Source of the DNA: Thaumasiovibrio occultus
Lineage (GTDB): Bacteria; Pseudomonadota; Gammaproteobacteria; Enterobacterales; Vibrionaceae
Reading direction: 5' to 3'
DNA: 64,000 nucleotides
Assembly: GCA_019703815.1 (NCBI GenBank)
Contig: AP023052.1
Coordinates: 1,736,001 to 1,800,000, forward strand
The position numbers were made by a program, and so were the translations under genes. The first letter of the stretch is position 1, and the number at the start of each line of letters is the position of its first letter. Below are positions 53,853 through 62,837 of this stretch, one piece after another. The notes below the pieces were generated by a model that saw only the letters and a list, made by a program, of their open reading frames with translations, had not been told where the DNA came from and ran no database searches.

Positions 53853-54746
53853 TTAAGAGCCGGTGTATTGGCGCTCTTTTACTGCCATCAACTCTTCTTG
53901 TACGGTCTCAAGCTCAGCGCGTGCTTGCTCAGCACGACGGTTGGCTTTCACGGTCGCTTCGTTAGCGGCATCCAATGCTCCGCGAACAGAAACCAATTGC
54001 GCTTCTAGTGCATCGATCTCTTCTTGCTTCGCTGCCAACTTGCTTTCATTCATTTGGGTTTGCGTTTGCTTCAGCTTCAAGTATTCCGCTTGCAACACAT
54101 TCAGTTGCTGTTGGTGGCTTGCACTTGCTTCCGTCACGCGCATGTTGGTTTGATCTTGCGCGTCGCCAATTTCACGCTCAAGACGCGCGATGTGCTCTTC
54201 ACGCTCAGTGAGTAGCGATTGCAGCGACTTACAACGTTTTTCTGCTTCTTCGCGGCCTTCACGCTCGCCAAGTAGCTCAGAGTTCATTGAATCGGCACGT
54301 TGGCCCAACGCTGAGCGCTGTGTATCAACACGCTCCAGTTCAGAACGCATCTGCTCAATGGTTGACTCATGCTGCGCAAGCGCTTGCTCCAATTTCGCTT
54401 TTGAAGACTCAAACGAGGCTTCACGCTCAGCGATTTTGCTTTGCACTTGTTTATCGAAGACGTGATTTAACTCGGCGATGGCCGTGTTCATCACTTGGGT
54501 AATCGCATCAGAAGAAACCGGCTTGGTACGACGCTGGAATAATTCATCTTGAGAACACTTACCCAGCGCTTCCGCTGCAGTTTCCTCACTTCCACCAACA
54601 ACTCGTACTAAGTCTTCAGGAGAGATGGCTTCAAAAGGTTTGCCTTCTTGAATCCAATATTTGATTTGAGCAATGTACGGCTCATGATCAAACTCTTTTT
54701 CGTTCTCTTTTTTAACGCGGTTTTTAAGGGATAATGGGATTTTCAT
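53853..54746 (-). CDS. KfrA-like coiled-coil DNA-binding protein
   Basis: A 297-residue protein. Residues about 20-75 (YWIQEGKPFEAISPEDLVRV) form a helix-turn-helix-like region similar to the KfrA N-terminal domain of plasmid proteins, and residues about 95-290 are a long heptad-rich coiled coil with many Glu, Gln and Arg. KfrA proteins bind DNA and polymerise; here the gene is chromosomal and single. It has an own terminator. Function on the chromosome is unknown. Confidence 0.75.
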   Translation of the reverse strand: MKIPLSLKNRVKKENEKEFDHEPYIAQIKYWIQEGKPFEAISPEDLVRVVGGSEETAAEALGKCSQDELFQRRTKPVSSDAITQVMNTAIAELNHVFDKQVQSKIAEREASFESSKAKLEQALAQHESTIEQMRSELERVDTQRSALGQRADSMNSELLGEREGREEAEKRCKSLQSLLTEREEHIARLEREIGDAQDQTNMRVTEASASHQQQLNVLQAEYLKLKQTQTQMNESKLAAKQEEIDALEAQLVSVRGALDAANEATVKANRRAEQARAELETVQEELMAVKERQYTGS

Positions 54747-55104
54747 GTCTCGTGACGCCTAGCCGAAATAATGTAAACGTAGATCCGTTTATTCGTTCCT
54801 ACAATCATAAAGTTACCAAGTTGCGACTTGCGTTGAATAGTCATGTTCGCCCTGCAAAGCCGTTACAGTCAGTAGGTCTACATCATCGCGTTATATTGGC
54901 GCTGCTCATGCTTGTTTGTCGCAAAAATGACTCATCTGAGCCGATGAAAAGTCACTGTTTATCGGCGTTAACGCATTATTAACTGGACGTTAATTTCTTT
55001 TCCTCACGACTTCTAAATATGCCTTCGCAATTGCTTTTGTTTTCTGCGCCACTGACTTCTACTTTTATAACATCGGCGTTCAAAGCCAAGAGGGGAACTC
55101 CAAA
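54747..55104. other. Noncoding region between divergent genes
   Basis: This 358-base region separates the coiled-coil gene and the esterase gene. A short inverted repeat (AAACG, 6 bases, CGTTT) at about 54774-54790 is the only pattern, weak. No gene seen. Confidence 0.4.
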
Positions 55105-55950
55105 ATGGAACAACTTCTACAAACCCGTTGCTTTAACGGCACCCAGTTTCGATTCCGCCACGACTCTCCCCTGCTCCAATGTGCTATGACTTTTTCGCTA
55201 TATTTACCGGATACCGCGACCGCTGATAACCCAGTACCTTGTGTGTATTGGCTGTCCGGCCTGACCTGCAACGATGAAAACTTCACCACCAAAGCGGGCG
55301 CACAGCGGATCGCCAGCGAATTGGGGCTAGCACTGGTAGTGCCCGATATGAGCCCAAGGGGCAATCACGTTGCTGACGATCCCGGTTACGATTTGGGCCA
55401 AGGGGCCGGCTTTTACGTCAATGCGACCCAGCCGCCTTGGTCGGCCCACTATAAGATGTTTGACTATATCAGTGACGAGCTGCCTCACTTGATTGAAGGG
55501 CATTTTCCAATAAGCCAACAGCGCGCACTTAGCGGGCATTCAATGGGAGGACATGGCGCATTGGTGATCGGGCTGCGCCAACCCTCACGTTATAGCTCGA
55601 TTTCTGCCTTCAGTCCGATCTGTGCACCCAGCGCTTGCCAATGGGGGCAAAAAGCCTTCACCCACTATTTCGGCCGAGATGATGAGTTATGGCGAACCTA
55701 TGATGCGGCGGCATTGATAGCGAATACCACAGCGCGTGTGCCTATTTTGATCGATCAAGGGGAAGATGACGAGTTTCTCCACACCCAACTCTTGCCCGAT
55801 AACCTGTTACAAGCAGCGGCAAACTACCCAATGTTAACCTTCAACAGCCGCCCCGGATACGATCATAGCTATTTCTTTGTTTGCAGTTTTATCGATACAC
55901 ATCTGCAATTTCATGCGGCATGCTTTAGACGCGACAGAGAAACTGAGTAA
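55105..55950 (+). CDS. fghA: S-formylglutathione hydrolase
   Basis: A 281-residue esterase-D-type alpha/beta hydrolase. The nucleophile Ser lies in GHSMGGHGALVIGL; the catalytic His is in GYDHSYFF and the Asp in QGEDDEFL. YWLSGLTCNDENF is a family signature. It hydrolyses S-formylglutathione in formaldehyde detoxification. The glutathione-dependent formaldehyde dehydrogenase gene usually beside it is absent here. ATG 55105 has a GGGGA ribosome-binding site. Confidence 0.93.
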   Translation: MEQLLQTRCFNGTQFRFRHDSPLLQCAMTFSLYLPDTATADNPVPCVYWLSGLTCNDENFTTKAGAQRIASELGLALVVPDMSPRGNHVADDPGYDLGQGAGFYVNATQPPWSAHYKMFDYISDELPHLIEGHFPISQQRALSGHSMGGHGALVIGLRQPSRYSSISAFSPICAPSACQWGQKAFTHYFGRDDELWRTYDAAALIANTTARVPILIDQGEDDEFLHTQLLPDNLLQAAANYPMLTFNSRPGYDHSYFFVCSFIDTHLQFHAACFRRDRETE

Positions 55951-56062
55951 AAACACAATTACTTTCTACACTTAACACAATGCTTTGCCGTTGTATGAAA
56001 CCAGCCTTGCGCCGGCTCTTCATCGCCCCACTTTCTCATGTGTGAACAAGTAAGGATAAAGT

Positions 56063-57457
56063 ATGCCACTACATCAAAAAGCCAATGTCCGTGGTGATCT
56101 ATTAGATGATGTTTACTCTTCCAAAGATCTCTCTGTGGTAATGCCAAAATACAAAATCCCTGAAAAAGAGCATTTAGCAGAACACGCTTACCAAGTCGTT
56201 CATGACGAACTTATGCTTGATGGTAACTCGCGCCAAAATCTAGCGACCTTTTGTCAAACTTGGGTCGAAGATGAAGTCCATAAATTGATGGATGAGTGCA
56301 TCGACAAAAACATGATCGATAAGGATGAGTATCCGCAAACGGCGGAAATTGAATCGCGCTGTGTTCATATGCTGGCCGATCTTTGGAACGCACCGGATGC
56401 AGAAAACCCAACGGGCTGTTCTACTACCGGCTCAAGTGAAGCCGCTATGCTAGGCGGTATGGCGCTGAAATGGAGCTGGCGCAAAAAAATGGCCGCGCTA
56501 GGAAAACCAACGGATAAACCCAACCTCGTTTGTGGTCCGGTGCAGGTTTGCTGGCACAAGTTTGCCCGCTACTGGGATATTGAACTGCGTGAAATCCCAA
56601 TGGAAGGCGACCGTCTTATCATGACGCCTGAAGAAGTGATCAAACGCTGTGATGAAAACACCATCGGTGTGGTCCCTACCCTTGGTGTGACCTTCACTTG
56701 CCAATATGAGCCAGTGAAAGCGGTGCACGAAGCGCTCGATAAACTACAAGCGGAAACCGGCCTTGATATTCCGATTCATGTTGACGGTGCCAGTGGCGCG
56801 TTCCTTGCGCCGTTCTGTGAGCCTGAATTGGAGTGGGACTTCCGTTTACCGCGGGTTAAATCGATTAACGCCTCCGGCCACAAATTCGGCCTCTCTCCGC
56901 TCGGTGTAGGTTGGGTGGTTTGGCGTGATGCAGCGGCCCTGCCAGAAGAGTTGATCTTCAACGTCAACTACTTAGGTGGCAATATGCCGACCTTTGCACT
57001 GAACTTCTCTCGCCCCGGCGGACAGATTGTGGCGCAGTACTACAACTTCCTGCGTTTAGGTAAAGAGGGTTATCGTAAAATTCACCAAGCCTGTTACGAC
57101 ACTGCGCATTATATCTCGGATGAAATCGCCAAAATGGGCATGTTCGATATTATCTATGATGGTCGCGGCGGGATCCCTGCGATGAGTTGGACCATCAAAA
57201 AAGGCGTCAATCCGGGCTTCAACCTGTACGATTTGTCGGATCGCATTCGTTCACGCGGTTGGCAAATTGCCGCTTACGCCATGCCGGCCGATCGTGAAGA
57301 TCTGGTGATCATGCGGATTCTGGTTCGCCATGGCTTCAGCCGCGATCTTGCCGATCTGCTCGTTGCCGATCTGAAACACTGTGTTGAGTTCTTTGAGAAA
57401 CACCCAGTGATCAACGGCAGTGACGCCGACGAGTCTGCTAACTTCAATCATAGTTAA
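56063..57457 (+). CDS. gadB: Glutamate decarboxylase
   Basis: A 464-residue PLP enzyme, standard length for bacterial GadA/Gad[20 protein letters not shown] carries the PLP-binding Lys; [18 protein letters not shown] and [13 protein letters not shown] form the cofactor site. It turns glutamate into GABA, consuming a proton. The C-terminal His needed for pH control in E. coli GadB may correspond to FNHS at the end. AAGGA lies eight bases before ATG 56063. The antiporter encoded next would exchange substrate and product. Confidence 0.95.
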   Translation: MPLHQKANVRGDLLDDVYSSKDLSVVMPKYKIPEKEHLAEHAYQVVHDELMLDGNSRQNLATFCQTWVEDEVHKLMDECIDKNMIDKDEYPQTAEIESRCVHMLADLWNAPDAENPTGCSTTGSSEAAMLGGMALKWSWRKKMAALGKPTDKPNLVCGPVQVCWHKFARYWDIELREIPMEGDRLIMTPEEVIKRCDENTIGVVPTLGVTFTCQYEPVKAVHEALDKLQAETGLDIPIHVDGASGAFLAPFCEPELEWDFRLPRVKSINASGHKFGLSPLGVGWVVWRDAAALPEELIFNVNYLGGNMPTFALNFSRPGGQIVAQYYNFLRLGKEGYRKIHQACYDTAHYISDEIAKMGMFDIIYDGRGGIPAMSWTIKKGVNPGFNLYDLSDRIRSRGWQIAAYAMPADREDLVIMRILVRHGFSRDLADLLVADLKHCVEFFEKHPVINGSDADESANFNHS

Positions 57458-57467
57458 GTGATGTGCT

Positions 57468-57489
57468 GCTCTCCCTCCACAGGGAGAGC
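57468..57489 (+). other. Hairpin between gadB and the antiporter gene
   Basis: GCTCTCCCT-CCAC-AGGGAGAGC is a perfect 9-bp stem. No T run follows, so it is more likely an attenuator or mRNA end-protection element that sets the ratio of the two proteins. Confidence 0.6.
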
Positions 57490-57564
57490 ACTCTCTCCTT
57501 TACCCGTAAAGGCGGCCGGTAATGCTGCCTTTCTCGATTGAATGTTTACTTTTCAGGTGACGCT

Positions 57565-59292
57565 ATGCACTTTCTATTTAGTTACTTGTCCGAAAACCCT
57601 TTCGTTTTCCTCTTTCTTTCCCTCGCTATCGGCTACCCATTAGGCCGAGTCTCGATCAAAGGGATCAGCCTAGGTACCACCGCCGGCACATTGGTGATTG
57701 GTGTCGCCCTCGCACTAACCGCGTTTTCCGTTTATGGCCTTCGTATCGACGAACCCGGCTTAGTCTCCGATATCTTCTTGATGATGTTTATGTATGCCAT
57801 CGGGATGAAAGTCGGCCCACAATTTTTCTCTGGCCTTGCACGGGGCGGGATCGACTTTGTGGTGATTGGCCTTATTGTGGTGTTTAGTAACTTCGCTATT
57901 GTGGTACTCGGTGCAAAAGCGCTTGGACTTGAGCCGGGCTACGCGGCGGGGATCATTTCAGGTAGCTACACCGTGACTGCGGTGATGGGCGTCGCACAAA
58001 ATGCGGTAAGCTCTGGGGCGTTTACCGTCCCTGCCGGTATGACGGCCGATCAAGTCAGCGCCAATATCGCAGCGGGCTATGCCATTAGCTATGTGCTCTC
58101 TACCGTGCTTATCATCTTGTTGATCAAATATCTGCCAGCGATGTTTGGCATCGATCCGGTCGCTGCCGGTAAAGAGGCTGAGGCGCAATTTTCGACCGGC
58201 GATGATAACGAGAACTTACCCAGCACCTTTGGCTTTTCTGACCCAGGCATATTGCCGATTGATGTGCGCGCGTACAAAGTCACGCACAAAGAATTGGTGG
58301 GTAAAACTGTACAACAGCTGTTTGAAAAAGTCCCTGACGCGGCTGTACTGAAAGTGGTTCGTGGTGATGAGGTGTTTGATGCGTCCGACAATCCGGTGAT
58401 TGCGATGGGCGATATCATTGGCGTGCGTGGCGAATACAAAGTGCTGATCGCTGAAGGTGAAGCCGATATCGGTAACGAAGTCGATGAGCCACGCGCAAGA
58501 AATATCGATGTGGAAGTGGCCGATATTCACGTCGGTAAAACAGACTATGCGGGTAAAACCATTAGCCAATTGCACGATGAAATTGGTTTCGGTGTTTATT
58601 TCAAAGCGGTCTTTCGTCAAGGCCACCAGCAACCGCTATTGCCACAAACCGTGCTTGAAGTGGGTGATGTGATCCGTGTCGCGGGCTCGAAATGGTGCGT
58701 TGACCAAGTAGCTACCAAACTAAAAAGTGTCGCGATTGTGGAAAGCACAGTGACTGAGACTTTCTACCTCGCGCTATCGCTATTGATCGGGTACATCTGT
58801 GGTCACGCCAGTGTGACCATCGCGGGGATCCCGTTTGCCTTAGGTACCTCGGCAGGTTGTATGCTCACCGGTATCGTGTTCTCGTTCCTACGTACCCGTA
58901 ATCCTTCACTGGGCGGTCCAATGAGTGAAGGCGCGCGCAGCTTCTTGCAAGACATCGGCCTGAACTTGTTTGTTGCGGTACTCGCGGCGACGGTAGGTCC
59001 GAAAATTCTGGCCTCGTTCCAAGGTATCATCGTGATCAAAATCGCGCTGCTTGGTGTCACTGCTGCCCTACTGCCACCGTTCCTTGCATGGCTTTACGGT
59101 TTGTACGTGCGCAAGATGAACCCAGCCATTCTTGCCGGTGCCTGTGCGGGCGGTCGTAACAGCACACCAGCGATGAAAGGCGCGCAGGATGCCAGTCAAA
59201 GTGATATGCCCGCCATCGGTTATCCCGTACCATACGCATTAACATCGGTACTGGTACTGATCTTGGGCTATATCGCGATGATCATCAGCTAG
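57565..59292 (+). CDS. AspT/YidE-type amino acid antiporter
   Basis: A 575-residue membrane protein of the aspartate-alanine exchanger family: two hydrophobic halves (about residues 5-175 and 395-570), each with about five helices, around a soluble middle with two RCK_C (TrkA-C) domains. YPLGRVSIKGISLGTTAG and GGRNSTPAMKGAQD are typical. ATG 57565 has AGGTGA before it. Following gadB it probably exchanges external glutamate for GABA in acid resistance, although the family's known members exchange aspartate and alanine. Confidence 0.88.
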   Translation: MHFLFSYLSENPFVFLFLSLAIGYPLGRVSIKGISLGTTAGTLVIGVALALTAFSVYGLRIDEPGLVSDIFLMMFMYAIGMKVGPQFFSGLARGGIDFVVIGLIVVFSNFAIVVLGAKALGLEPGYAAGIISGSYTVTAVMGVAQNAVSSGAFTVPAGMTADQVSANIAAGYAISYVLSTVLIILLIKYLPAMFGIDPVAAGKEAEAQFSTGDDNENLPSTFGFSDPGILPIDVRAYKVTHKELVGKTVQQLFEKVPDAAVLKVVRGDEVFDASDNPVIAMGDIIGVRGEYKVLIAEGEADIGNEVDEPRARNIDVEVADIHVGKTDYAGKTISQLHDEIGFGVYFKAVFRQGHQQPLLPQTVLEVGDVIRVAGSKWCVDQVATKLKSVAIVESTVTETFYLALSLLIGYICGHASVTIAGIPFALGTSAGCMLTGIVFSFLRTRNPSLGGPMSEGARSFLQDIGLNLFVAVLAATVGPKILASFQGIIVIKIALLGVTAALLPPFLAWLYGLYVRKMNPAILAGACAGGRNSTPAMKGAQDASQSDMPAIGYPVPYALTSVLVLILGYIAMIIS

Positions 59293-59318
59293 CACTGGCG
59301 TTTTCATCCAGAAAGCAA

Positions 59319-59347
59319 AGCGGCAGTCATCATGACTGCCGCTGTTG
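59319..59347 (+). terminator. Terminator after the antiporter gene
   Basis: AGCGGCAGTCAT and ATGACTGCCGCT form a perfect 12-bp stem; the tail GTTGTATT is only moderately T-rich. Confidence 0.65.
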
Positions 59348-59383
59348 TATTCGATGGATTTTACTCAAGCTTATTGTTGTTAG

Positions 59384-59989
59384 TTATTGCGCTGGATGAA
59401 AGCTCGCAATGTGGCCATTTTCAACCAAATAACAATCCATACCCGCTGCTTTTGCCGCTCTTAGCCCCAATCCAGTATCTTCAAATACCACGCATTGTTC
59501 AGGCGTTAAGCCCATTTTTTCCGCTGCTGATAGGAAAGTCGCCGGCGCTGGCTTGTGCTCGGTAACGTCGTTCGCCGTGACAATCGCATCAAAGTGATCA
59601 AACACCTGATTGTCTTTTAGCAAAGCTTCAGTATGGTGGCGCTGGCTGCCGGTACCAATCGCCAACTTCTTCTCGCCTTTGGCGCTCAGCAATACCTGGT
59701 AGGTAGCATCAATCAAGGTACCTTTGTTCTCAATCGCCTCATAGCGACCGTACTTATGCTGCACCAGATCGTTAGCCTCAGCACTGATCGGATACATCTC
59801 TTTAAGCATCGCCGCTGTTTTAATAGTAGGCTGACCGCCTAATTGATAAAACCAGTGCTCGTCGAAAGGAAAACCGAAGGTTTCTGCGGTTTGACGCCAC
59901 GCCTTAAGGTGGGTTGGCATGCTATCAATTAAGGTGCCATCCATATCAAAGATGATCCCGGCGTAGCGGCTCAGATCGATGTCTATCAT
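59384..59989 (-). CDS. yqaB: HAD-family sugar-phosphatase (YqaB type)
   Basis: A 201-residue HAD hydrolase. FDMDGTLIDSMP holds the nucleophilic Asp pair, TGSQRH the second motif, Lys-143 and FEDTGLGLRAAKAAGM the Mg-binding acidic motif. It is closest to YqaB, which removes phosphate from fructose-1-phosphate and related sugars. It ends just after the antiporter terminator and is monocistronic. GAAAAGAAAT precedes ATG 59989. Confidence 0.88.
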   Translation of the reverse strand: MIDIDLSRYAGIIFDMDGTLIDSMPTHLKAWRQTAETFGFPFDEHWFYQLGGQPTIKTAAMLKEMYPISAEANDLVQHKYGRYEAIENKGTLIDATYQVLLSAKGEKKLAIGTGSQRHHTEALLKDNQVFDHFDAIVTANDVTEHKPAPATFLSAAEKMGLTPEQCVVFEDTGLGLRAAKAAGMDCYLVENGHIASFHPAQ

Positions 59990-60019
59990 TTCTTTTCCTG
60001 CAATAGGTGTATTGGATAA

Positions 60020-60775
60020 TTAAAAACGCATCTTATCACGATACCATTGCGGATCAGTGGAATAGCTCACCGTTCCTTGGCGACGAAAATCCGCTATGTA
60101 TCCGTCGATATCAGCCACTCGGCCTAAGTATTGACGGTCATACGACGCTTCGTTCGCACAACCTGCCGAGGTTTTAAGGGTATTCCCCATCGAGTTAAAC
60201 CAAGTGCAATCATATTGATTGGTGTTTTGGTTTTCATTCTTGCGTTTGTATCCGTTCGCGAGTTCAACTCGTGAGGAAATCGCCCCAGAAGTGTTGGGGC
60301 TATTGCCCTCACGAACCACTTCAATTTCCTCAAAACCGGCTTCGTTTTGCCAAAGTTTACGGTACAAACGGCGATTGGCAGTCCAGCCTGACTCTTGCGG
60401 TAACTCATTGCTAACCTGATTGGTCATGAATAACTGATAGCCATGGCGATAATCAAAGGTGATATCCGTTATACCTTTATAACCGGAGTAGTACTCACCA
60501 TGACGGAAAAAGGTGAATTTCTGCAAATCGCCTGACTGAAAATACGCTGCGGGGCCACATTCAAAATGTCGCACGAAGTCATAATACGTCTGATAACCGT
60601 TTTCGAGATTGCCAGCATAATAGCGTTGTTCTACATCATAAACCCGGCCGGAGTTCGGATCTTGCGCGCGCGAGCAGGAGGATGGATTGGGCCCAAGGAC
60701 AACCTCGACGTTACATCCACTAAGAGTGAACACGCCTAACATCAGCCAACCGCACAAAGATAATCGCCTACTCAT
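60020..60775 (-). CDS. Unknown lipoprotein
   Basis: A 251-residue lipoprotein: the signal peptide ends with the lipobox LSGC, Cys-21 being the lipid site, so Asn at +2 suggests the outer membrane. The mature part is Tyr-, Gly- and Asn-rich. It has no recognised domain. GAGAGAGC precedes ATG 60775. It is probably surface or periplasm facing, with unknown function. Confidence 0.75.
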   Translation of the reverse strand: MSRRLSLCGWLMLGVFTLSGCNVEVVLGPNPSSCSRAQDPNSGRVYDVEQRYYAGNLENGYQTYYDFVRHFECGPAAYFQSGDLQKFTFFRHGEYYSGYKGITDITFDYRHGYQLFMTNQVSNELPQESGWTANRRLYRKLWQNEAGFEEIEVVREGNSPNTSGAISSRVELANGYKRKNENQNTNQYDCTWFNSMGNTLKTSAGCANEASYDRQYLGRVADIDGYIADFRRQGTVSYSTDPQWYRDKMRF

Positions 60776-60927
60776 TGCTCTCTCCTACTCACAGCCGTTT
60801 CGCTGCTATTCTTGAAGCCTTATTCTTGACGACATATTCGTAACGCCCATTCGATATGCCGCCGTCCAACCTCTTGATTATGCCAGTTTTACAGCCCATA
60901 TTTCATCACTGAGGTTGTTGTAAAAAC

Positions 60928-61767
60928 TTACTCGTCCAACTCATCAAGCGCGTAAAACGATAAGCGCGCAGGAGCGACGAAACTCTCCTCTTGGCCCACG
61001 ACCACGCGGCGATCGGGCAGGACACAAACCGACTCCACTTGAGCGGGCATCAGTCTATAATCATTTACTATTTTGTAATTATGGTCTAACACAGCCATAC
61101 GGGCGCTGAATGTTAACGGATGCGGCGAAGAGTAACCTACCACAATGAATTGTTGCGATTGTTGATCCCAGTGGGCGCCGGTGATCATCCAATCGAGTTC
61201 GATGTACGCGTACGGGGACAACTGATGATGGCGACCGTCGAGCGGCAATTGATAAATCCGGCTCACTTGGGTTTCCCAGCTCTTCGAGAACAATACCAAA
61301 GTATCGTCGTCAACCATGGTGATCGCTTCGGCGTCAAAGTCGTGATTTTGGAATGGCAGTTGACGCGTCTGATCGTTATAACTCACTTGGGTGGTGAGAA
61401 TATCACTGCCACCAAACGGTACAGAAAACAGAGAAAACGTGCGCTTGCTACCGCGATTATTACCAATATCCGCGATCACCAAACCGCGCGCATCCCCTGC
61501 CATCGCTTCCCAATCGCGATTTCGTGGCGCAATCCGGCGGCTTCCGACAATATTGGCGTTCTGATCAAGTTCAAAAATCGTCGAGCCGTTGCCGGAATCG
61601 TTAATCGCGTAAATCGCCCGCTGATCACACCACATCCCAGAGATTTCCTCTAAGGCTGGCGGCAAGCTTGCTTTTTCGTCTGGCAGCAGCAAGGCGCCAT
61701 GGGCAATATGGTTAGTGCAACCGCCAAGCAATACGAGACCACTTAAGCTCGCGGTTTTCCAGTTCAT
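60928..61767 (-). CDS. Beta-propeller lipoprotein
   Basis: A 279-residue lipoprotein with lipobox LGGC (Cys-16). The mature part has blade-like repeats and motifs found in six-bladed propellers of the SdiA-regulated/esterase-like type (EEISGMWCDQRAIYAINDSG, NRDWEAMAGDARGLVIADIG, DFDAEAITMVDDDTLVLFSK). Acidic loops could bind calcium. No enzyme activity can be assigned. The neighbour at 60020 is also a lipoprotein but is 150 bases away. Confidence 0.78.
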   Translation of the reverse strand: MNWKTASLSGLVLLGGCTNHIAHGALLLPDEKASLPPALEEISGMWCDQRAIYAINDSGNGSTIFELDQNANIVGSRRIAPRNRDWEAMAGDARGLVIADIGNNRGSKRTFSLFSVPFGGSDILTTQVSYNDQTRQLPFQNHDFDAEAITMVDDDTLVLFSKSWETQVSRIYQLPLDGRHHQLSPYAYIELDWMITGAHWDQQSQQFIVVGYSSPHPLTFSARMAVLDHNYKIVNDYRLMPAQVESVCVLPDRRVVVGQEESFVAPARLSFYALDELDE

Positions 61768-61918
61768 GTCAGTGTCCTTGGGTCAAAATCTCACGCCTAG
61801 CGGCATAGAGTAATAAAATCTCACACTTTTCTATACCGCTTTATTCCGTTACTATTGCATATACATGTCACCAAATCGTAATGACAATTGCGACACTTTG
61901 TTACTCAAGGAATGAAAA

Positions 61919-62461
61919 ATGGTTAAGGGAAAACCCACGACAGGCAAGATGAATAAAGTAGACGTAACCACAACAGAAAACTCCCATTACGGTGCGCTAC
62001 GCCAAGCGCTGACAGTGAGCAAATCAGTACCAACCTTTTGTGCCCTTTCCGTGCTGAGTGCAATCGCCCTGTTTGCATCCCCGAGTTATGCAGAAACGTC
62101 AGTAGAAGAAGTGTCGGCATTCGATCAAAAAATAGAGCAACTCATCGCCAATCATGCAGTGGAATACGATGTTGTTCACTCCATTGAAATGACGGAAGGC
62201 GACCGCACCCGCTTTAATACCAATATTGAAGCGGAAGATGCAAAAAGCGAAGAGCAAATGATTGCCACCGCTGCTGCTGCGGCAAAACAAATCCAAATAG
62301 AGAAAGACTTGGATGTCTCCATCGTGTTTCTGTTAAACGATCTTGGTCTGCCTATCGTCAAGTTAAGCTATGCGCCCGATCAAATGGACTGGCGTGGTGT
62401 GGAAAGCACTGACAGCAAGTTTATCAACAAACCGTGTATTAGCTGTATTACCTTTAAATAA
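61919..62461 (+). CDS. Unknown protein with internal membrane or signal segment
   Basis: A 180-residue protein. Residues 38-58 form a hydrophobic stretch ending SYAET, which looks like a signal peptide with an unusually long basic N-region (about 30 residues); a start at an internal Met (M11) is possible. The mature part is helical and acidic with two close Cys near the end (PCISCITFK). No family recognised. GGAATG lies before ATG 61919, and a terminator follows. Confidence 0.65.
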   Translation: MVKGKPTTGKMNKVDVTTTENSHYGALRQALTVSKSVPTFCALSVLSAIALFASPSYAETSVEEVSAFDQKIEQLIANHAVEYDVVHSIEMTEGDRTRFNTNIEAEDAKSEEQMIATAAAAAKQIQIEKDLDVSIVFLLNDLGLPIVKLSYAPDQMDWRGVESTDSKFINKPCISCITFK

Positions 62462-62837
62462 GAGTGGTATGTGATGGTCGTGTTTATCCGCTTAATGACG
62501 ATTTCACATGAAAAACGCTGACCAAACAGACAAACGCCTCACTACGAGGCGTTTTTTATTTAAATCAAAGAGAGCCATTGCCGTAACCCGCTGCGATATT
62601 CACCGCGTAAGCTCTGCGACCTCTATTGGCAACCACCTCTCTGTGTTAAGCACATCAGCACCAACTAACTACCCAAATCTAAATGCCAAACCGACAGAAC
62701 TAACGCTCAAACCTCGTCTGCCAATTGGCTTTATTGCATTAAATACATTAACTTAATCGCACTAAAACGGAATTTAGTCGTATAGTTAAATTTGAGCATT
62801 CATTTTTCACTGTGCGGATCATTAACTAGGAAGGTCA
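62462..62837. other. Noncoding region with terminator
   Basis: Apart from the terminator at 62532 nothing was recognised; an 82-codon frame over the terminator is not convincing. Confidence 0.5.
62532..62558 (+). terminator. Terminator
   Basis: AAACGCCTC and GAGGCGTTT pair around ACTAC, followed by TTTTATT. It ends transcription of the gene at 61919. Confidence 0.9.
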
